Origin: Anarhynchus alexandrinus
Lineage: Eukaryota > Chordata > Aves > Charadriiformes > Charadriidae
Assembly (NCBI GenBank): GCA_008711295.1
Contig: VUYV01000180.1
Location: 1,029,096 to 1,093,095 of the forward strand
Reading direction: 5' to 3'
DNA length: 64,000 nt
Numbering within the stretch: the stretch's first letter is position 1; the number at the start of each line of letters is the position of its first letter. The notes beneath the pieces were generated by a model that searched no databases, was not told the DNA's origin, and worked only from the letters and a program-made list of their open reading frames with translations. Of this stretch, positions 59,171 to 64,000 are shown piece after piece. The translations under genes were made by a program, and so were the position numbers.

Positions 59171-61020
59171 ATAGTTTCCCAGGCACAGAGTCCAGCTAAG
59201 ATCAATGAGATCATTCACATAAGCAAATACAGAGTTGTAGGATCAGGCCCTTGATTGCCTCCTCTCTTCTCTTGGGGACTAATGTCCTTTCCCAGCACCA
59301 CCATAACAACACCCTTTGGCATTTCTTTCTCTTATTGTTTTCCTGCTAGTTTGCCCATTCAATCTTTTATTCCATCCTTTAACTTCCTTCAAAGCCCCAT
59401 CTGTCCTTTTCCTTATCAAAGGCTGGGGATTTTTAAACAATGTAAAACTCAGGTAAAATTAATTAAAATTGTTGATTCCTCTTATGTTTAATTGCTGGAA
59501 CATGATTTTTTCTCTGAAGCCTGATGTGTTAGTACTTGCTTCCAGAGGCTTTCTGTCCTGCAGTGATTCAGTTCCCATGCTCGCTGTGCCACAGAGAATT
59601 ATCATTATCCCTGAAAAATCACTCCTTGATTTCTGTACATCTATACACACCACAAGCATCGTTTTTTACAGTGGGTTGCATCATGTAATGTCAGAGCTTT
59701 AAAGAAAACAATTTCTTAGTGGGAAATACAGAGAAAACACCAAAGAGCCCAGGGCTGCTTCATTTGAAATCAATAGAGATTTGGCCACTGATTTCAGTGG
59801 GAACAGAATTAGGTCTCAAGACTACAACTGCGAGGCCTCAGAGGGGCTGATTTGCACAAACACTTCGTATTAAAAGAAATAATACATTCCCCAAAGTAGT
59901 AAGGAGAAGAGCATATAAATACTGAAATGCTTCCCCCTGTGCCACCAGTACCTTTATGCCTTGTTGCCCACACTCATTCCTTTTAAAAGGAGAGACTTGC
60001 AGTCCCCTGAAAATCTTGTCTCTCTGATAAGAGGTGTTTTCAGATGGGAGCCCTGAGAGACCAGTGACAAGGGGTTCACACAGGAGAATTTGAAAGAAAA
60101 GGTGTGGAGCCAGAGGCTGTGGGGACGGTCACAAGGGAAAAGTGCTTCAATGCTTCCTTTCTATTTTGAGATTTAGAAGTTAGGTTTTGTCGTATTTTTG
60201 TTCCTTTGGCAGAATGGTACTCAGTTGTCATGTAGGCACCTGTAAATATGCAGGGTTTCTAGCAAAGGGCCTGTGAGGACCCCGAAGGCCTGCCACACTT
60301 GTTCCAGAAGACTTCTGAAGGAGAGGAGTCTCTTTTGCAAAGATCAAGTGTTTTGCGGAGATTCAAGAGGGCGATGAGCAGATTCCCTTCCAGTTATGCC
60401 ATGGCTGAGCATGGGCTATGCACGTAGGTTGTTAAGGGCCGAGGTGGGGGTCTGAATGCAGCCTGTCAGCTACCATGTCAGCTATCTTAATCTGGCTACA
60501 TGGTCAACAGACAACCAACTAGACTCAATATATCTTCAATTAGAAAAATCCAGTAAGTACCTCTATAAACCTGGCCACGGGTATTTTTGTAGACAGGCCA
60601 TAGAGGCATTAAATTCATCCTGAGATCCTTTATATGGAAAATAAGAAGAGCTGGCTCCCTGAACAGTCCATCACACTTTCAGGCCAGTACCCCATCCTTG
60701 CTCTTGTTATTATCTGTGACACCTCCTCTGGGCTGTCCTTTCCCCTTGTAAGTGGAGATGGGATTGGATTCTATGAATGCCAATCCAATGGGGATATACA
60801 CCATGACAGATAGACAGAAAATCATCAGATGTAAGTCACAAGCTTTGGAAAGCTGCCCAAATCTAGTCCTGACATTTACCTTAATGTATTATATTTTATT
60901 CTGTTGCATTATCCCTGAATGGCTAAGTAAGCCTCTATGATGGCATTATTTGTTACTGGCAAATTATCGGCTACGCGGCTGTCTTTCAGTATGGAGAAGT
61001 AAAAAAAAAAGTGTAAAAAT
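59171..61020. other. Intergenic segment, no gene seen
   Basis: Holds further relic phrases of the ancient amniote repeat: GGATCAGGCCCTTGATT (about 59240) and GAAATCAATAGAGATTTGG...CTGATTTCAGTGGGAAC (59765-59806). Otherwise undistinguished. Confidence 0.6.
59765..59816. repeat. Relic of ancient amniote repeat
   Basis: GAAATCAATAGAGATTTGGCC followed by ACTGATTTCAGTGGGAACAG and AATTAGGTCT. This is the paired, inverted 'AAATCAATGG / CATTGATTTCAATGGG' pattern of the same old family seen at 7.4 and 10.0 kb. Confidence 0.4.
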
Positions 61021-61021
61021 T

Positions 61022-61375
61022 GTGAACTAGCTGTTCCTGGGCTTACAACCATTATATTCCCAATGGACACGTTGACAAAGATCTTAATGGTTGTGAACCA
61101 GCTATTTCTGTGCTCATGGCTATTAGAAAGTCTCCACTGAGAAGCCAAAGGAGTTTATAATGGTTGTGAACCAGCTATTTCTGAGTTCATGGCTATTACA
61201 GATTCCAAAGAAATGCCAGTGAAGTTTATCATGTTCATGAGCTGGGTGTTTCTGTCTCACAGTAACTATAAACTCTGCTGAGAAAGTGAAAGAGTTTGTA
61301 ATGGTCACACACGAGCTATTTCTAGGCTCAGTGCTATTACTAACTCAGATAAGAAGCCAAAAGTTCACAAAGTGG
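61022..61375 (+). repeat. Diverged tandem array, about five units of 70-73 bp
   Basis: Equivalent positions recur at 61022, 61093, 61166, 61237 and 61307, marked by GTGAACCAGCTATTTCTG-like starts and GGCTATTA-like middles. Units 2 and 3 are the most alike. Units 1, 4 and 5 are diverged, and a sixth may be decayed beyond 61375. The period is not a multiple of three and frames are broken, so it is not coding. No known avian satellite recognised. Confidence 0.75.
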
Positions 61376-61835
61376 TATTTCTTTCACCTCTGGCAAACTC
61401 CATGTGGAAACTGATAAAGCTACTAATGTTTCTCAGAAAACCACACTCCAATTCACAATAACACCTCTCAGAGTACTACAGTGGTGCAAAGTTTTTGCTC
61501 TGCTCAGAGCCACTGTGGCAACTTGCCAGGAGCCTGAGGGCTGCAACTCATTTATATATGCATTTACATAAATTTACATGAATTTTGTGTCAATTTGTAT
61601 TCCGTCAATGTTGCAATGAAACCTATACCGAAGAGAATAAATAACATATAGCTAACTGACTAACACTAATGCTGTTTTTCTATTTTTCATTATATTTCTT
61701 TCACTCTCATTTTCTTTGCAGCTTTCTAATACCTGTTTCTTAGCTGAGACTGGCTTCCAGTCTCACAGAGAGTCTGTTTTGCAGGGTAGAGAAAATCCCT
61801 GTTTCATCTACATTTGATGGCAGAGAAGCAGAGAG
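61376..61835. other. Intergenic segment, nothing distinct seen
   Basis: AT-rich DNA without recognisable features between the tandem array and a possible retroposon relic. Confidence 0.6.
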
Positions 61836-61960
61836 TTGTGGCTTCGGCAAATTGCTTACGCTGTACGCTTAGCAATCTCCCCAACCACCAGTGGCTAATA
61901 TACATATTAAAGAGGGCAGCACTAGCGCGGTCCCTTGGTGACCTCCACATGCGAAGCCCT
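61836..61960 (-). mobile_element. Possible antisense relic of a CR1/L3-type reverse transcriptase region
   Basis: TCGGCAAATTGCTTACGC, then CATATTAAAGAGGGCAGCAC, then GGTCCCTTGGTGACCTCCAC follows, in antisense, the order of the RT-domain segment of CR1/L3 elements. That segment encodes the phrases 'GVPQGSVLGP', 'LFNIFI' and 'SKFADD' in this order on the element's sense strand. Divergence is high and the middle aligns poorly. Confidence 0.25.
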
Positions 61961-63269
61961 CAGAATATTCATGAGATTTTAAATATACACATAAAAAAAA
62001 ATCCTGAAAATCAGATGTAATAGGTCTTCTTGTATGAAAATGACTGCTAAGGTAGAGTTTTAGAGATAAAAATAACTCAGTGGACTGAATTAGTCATTTG
62101 ATAGCAAAGGTCCCCTTTGTGACAGGATCTATTAGGAATTAATGGTCTTTGATGCTATTATGTACCTTTGCCTTTTCTTAAGGATGCACAGTTTATATAA
62201 TGCTTCTTTATTCTTCAGTGCAGCTTTCAACAAAGGTCACTATGACTTCAGACAATTATCTGTAGGAACCACAGCCTTGTATTCCACTTTCTGCCATCCT
62301 CATGAAACCACTAGCTTTGAGATGAGAAGAGTTCCCCACTTGTTGCTTGAAGGTATGACAATATTTTAAAGTGGAGGTGGATTTAAATCTTGTGTGGTTT
62401 TGCCGAGGTCGGGAATCAACAAATAGCTTTAAAGACTGAAGATCCCTCTGCAATTACCTAGCACTCAAATGGCTGATAACACTTACTTGAGAAGCCTTGC
62501 TAGGGTAGGGGAAAGTGGCGGAAGGGGCTACAGCTAACCACAATCAGCTTTAGTGCTTGTAGGTGTTGCAAATGCACTTTACATTGGCTGTTTAAAACCT
62601 ATGTTTAAGGGTTTTTTTCTGTTCTCTGCTGTTATAGTCTAGTTAGCATGTAGCTTGTGTTGGTGAACAGCTACAACAATAAAAGCATTTTTTAACAGCT
62701 TTGCTTATTTGAGTGACTCAGCCTTCACATCTAGGGCTGCATCACTGGAGTACATGTAATACACTGCTCTTCACCAGAAGTGGAAGCTTTAAAACTTACA
62801 CTTTAAATTGCAGAGATAAAGCATTAAACATACTGGGTAAGAATTTACTGGGTTGGACCAAAACTTCTTTAGTCCAGGACCTTGTCTGGTGGTGTGGAAA
62901 TCTTTCAGATCTATTTGTTATCCTTGTAAGCCAACAAGAATGGTGACCAGGCACAGATGCACAAGGAAAAGAAAAGCAATGGGGTTACTGCATTGTGAGT
63001 TTTCCTGTGTTTGGCATCCGACTGCCTGGCAATCTTTGGAATAAGGACTGCGTGGTATCAGGTGGTGGTATCAGCATCTCAGCATGGAACAGTCCTGATG
63101 GATTTTTATTCCATGATTTTGTTTAATTGCTTTTTGAACCCATTTGCAGCTCTGTCCTCGCAATTTTAAGTTAGAAGGAATAGTGAAGAAACATTTGTTT
63201 CCTTTCCCTGCAGAGTCTGTGGGAGTGAAACACAAAGGAGGATGTAGACAGGGAGCCTTTAAGCCAATT
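61961..63269. other. Intergenic segment, no gene seen
   Basis: Ordinary AT-rich intergenic sequence. Short frames only (for example 62142-62369, 62713-62946) without motifs. Confidence 0.6.
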
Positions 63270-63493
63270 GAACAAACACAAGTCCATAGGACCAGATGGG
63301 AAGCACCCAAGGGTGCTCGTGCAGGCTTGGTGTCATTGTGAGGTCCCCCTCTGTTATCTTTGAGAGATCATGGCAGCTGGGGGAGGTTCCTGACGACTGG
63401 AAAATCTGTCCATGGAGATATTCAAAACTCAGGGGTTTGTGCTGGGTGATCTGCAGAAATTCTTTCCTATGGGTGCGATTCTGTGATTCTATG
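63270..63493 (+). mobile_element. CR1 retroposon with internal deletion (RT fragment joined to 3' tail)
   Basis: The left part (about 63275-63405) matches the CR1 ORF2 region between endonuclease and RT, with the readable phrase IFERSWQLGEVPDDWK. At about 63406-63412 it jumps to CATGGAGATATTCAAAACTC, the start of the CR1 3' end. It finishes in ATTCTGTG-ATTCTATG (63478-63493). Most of the RT and much of the 3' UTR are missing, so it is a dead copy. A second CR1 tail follows 250 bp downstream. Confidence 0.85.
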
Positions 63494-63741
63494 TGCTGGC
63501 ACAGAGGTGTGCCAATGGGCGTCTGCCAGTATTTCAAAACACTTTATAGTGTACGTCTGGGTGAAAAATTCCACAGGCAGACAAAACTGAATTGTTTAAT
63601 TGTAAATTATGTGAACACTAGCATTAAATGGAAAACCTAAATAAGTCGATATGCAGTATTAGACAGAGGTTTGTGTAGGTATAACATTATGCTTAAACTA
63701 CACCTTGCTCCTCACGAACTCAAAATGATTTGCAGATGTTT
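63494..63741. other. Spacer between two CR1 copies
   Basis: AT-rich, no recognisable feature. Confidence 0.6.
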
Positions 63742-63827
63742 GGGAGGTGTCCCTGCCTAAGGCAGGGGGGTTGGAACTAGATGATCTTCAAGGTCCCTTC
63801 CAACCTAAACCATTCTATGATTCTGTG
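63742..63827 (+). mobile_element. CR1 retroposon 3' end (short)
   Basis: GGGAGGTGTCCCTGCC through GATCTTCAAGGTCCCTTCC to ATTCTATG-ATTCTGTG (63812-63827). It differs from the CR1 tail at 55983-56123 at six of 86 positions, so both belong to one subfamily. Only the last 86 bp are present. Confidence 0.9.
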
Positions 63828-63837
63828 TTAAATGATT

Positions 63838-63950
63838 CTCACAGTCATCCTGTGGGGAAGGGAAGTGTCCTCTTTGCAGAGACAGGTAAAGGGAAGCACC
63901 ATGAGGCTGCATGACTGAGCCAGGAACGTGGAATTAGGAAGGTTAGGCTA
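63838..63950 (+). repeat. Possible MIR-like SINE fragment
   Basis: CATCCTGTGGGGAAGGGAAG, then TTTGCAGAGACAGGTAAAG, then GCATGACTGAGCCAGGAACGTGGAATTAGGAAGG roughly follow the MIR order of 'cctgtgaggta... ttacagatggggaaac... cacacagc... gagccaggattcgaac'. Weaker than the copy at 26.0 kb. Confidence 0.3.
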
Positions 63951-64000
63951 GGTCCATGGGGATGCCACAGCATACAGAGGAGAAGGCAGAAGGAGGGGAA

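Noticed and set aside
60909..61308. Minus-strand frames with repeated RNSWFTTI phrase as a repeat protein
   Set aside because: The phrase arises from the 71-bp tandem array. The period is not divisible by three and the frame is not maintained between units.
1..64000. tRNA, rRNA, CRISPR array or intact retrovirus
   Set aside because: Scanning by eye for tRNA T-loop phrases, regularly spaced short repeats and paired long terminal repeats found none. Small RNA genes cannot be excluded without a structural search.

Overview
The window is bird genomic DNA carrying one protein-coding gene, IRS2 (insulin receptor substrate 2), on the + strand. The rest is its single long intron and about 32 kb of downstream intergenic DNA. 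The case for a bird is direct. Three CR1 retroposon 3' ends (about 55.98, 63.27-63.49 and 63.74 kb) finish in the tandem octamers ATTCTATG/ATTCTGTG that mark avian CR1. Interspersed repeats are otherwise sparse, and the ones present are old. The gene's large GC-rich first exon contrasts with AT-rich surroundings.

Layout. Positions 1-432 are promoter-proximal DNA and 5' UTR inside a CpG island. They hold a CACGTG E-box next to a FOXO-type TGTTTTG element, one upstream ATG with a 52-codon ORF, and a long pyrimidine tract just before the start. Positions 433-3964 are coding exon 1, which holds all but the last two coding bases of IRS2. A GTGAGT donor opens a 25,263-bp phase-1 intron (3965-29227). 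Exon 2 starts at 29228 and supplies only AG + TGA, so the protein has 1,178 residues ending ...VKE. It is followed by a roughly 2.4-kb 3' UTR with let-7, miR-33 and miR-7 seed matches and two AATAAA signals (31559 and 31633). Nothing downstream of about 31.66 kb looks like a coding gene. In human, IRS2 lies between MYO16 and COL4A1 and is transcribed toward MYO16, so the right part of the window is probably the MYO16-side intergenic region.

The non-coding part is not empty. It has an orphan CpG island at about 37.98-38.46 kb and a GC-rich patch in the intron at 25.33-25.90 kb. There is a MIR-like SINE at about 26.0 kb and relics of an ancient amniote repeat rich in CATTGACTTCAGTGGG-type motifs. 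A five-unit diverged 71-bp tandem array lies at 61.02-61.37 kb, a nearly perfect 40-bp sequence occurs twice 1.39 kb apart (57738 and 59131), and a diverged 75-bp duplication sits at 43.7/44.4 kb. Several microsatellites are present.

Function. IRS2 is the cytoplasmic docking protein that links activated insulin and IGF-1 receptors to PI3K, GRB2 and SHP2. The PH and PTB domains, the KRLB core, eight YXXM motifs, a YINI GRB2-type site and the two C-terminal SHP2-type sites are all intact, so the gene appears functional. I saw no viral, CRISPR, operon-like or otherwise novel gene system. The most useful leads are regulatory (the promoter composite, uORF, intronic poly(A) signal and orphan CpG island) and structural (the 40-bp and 71-bp repeats).
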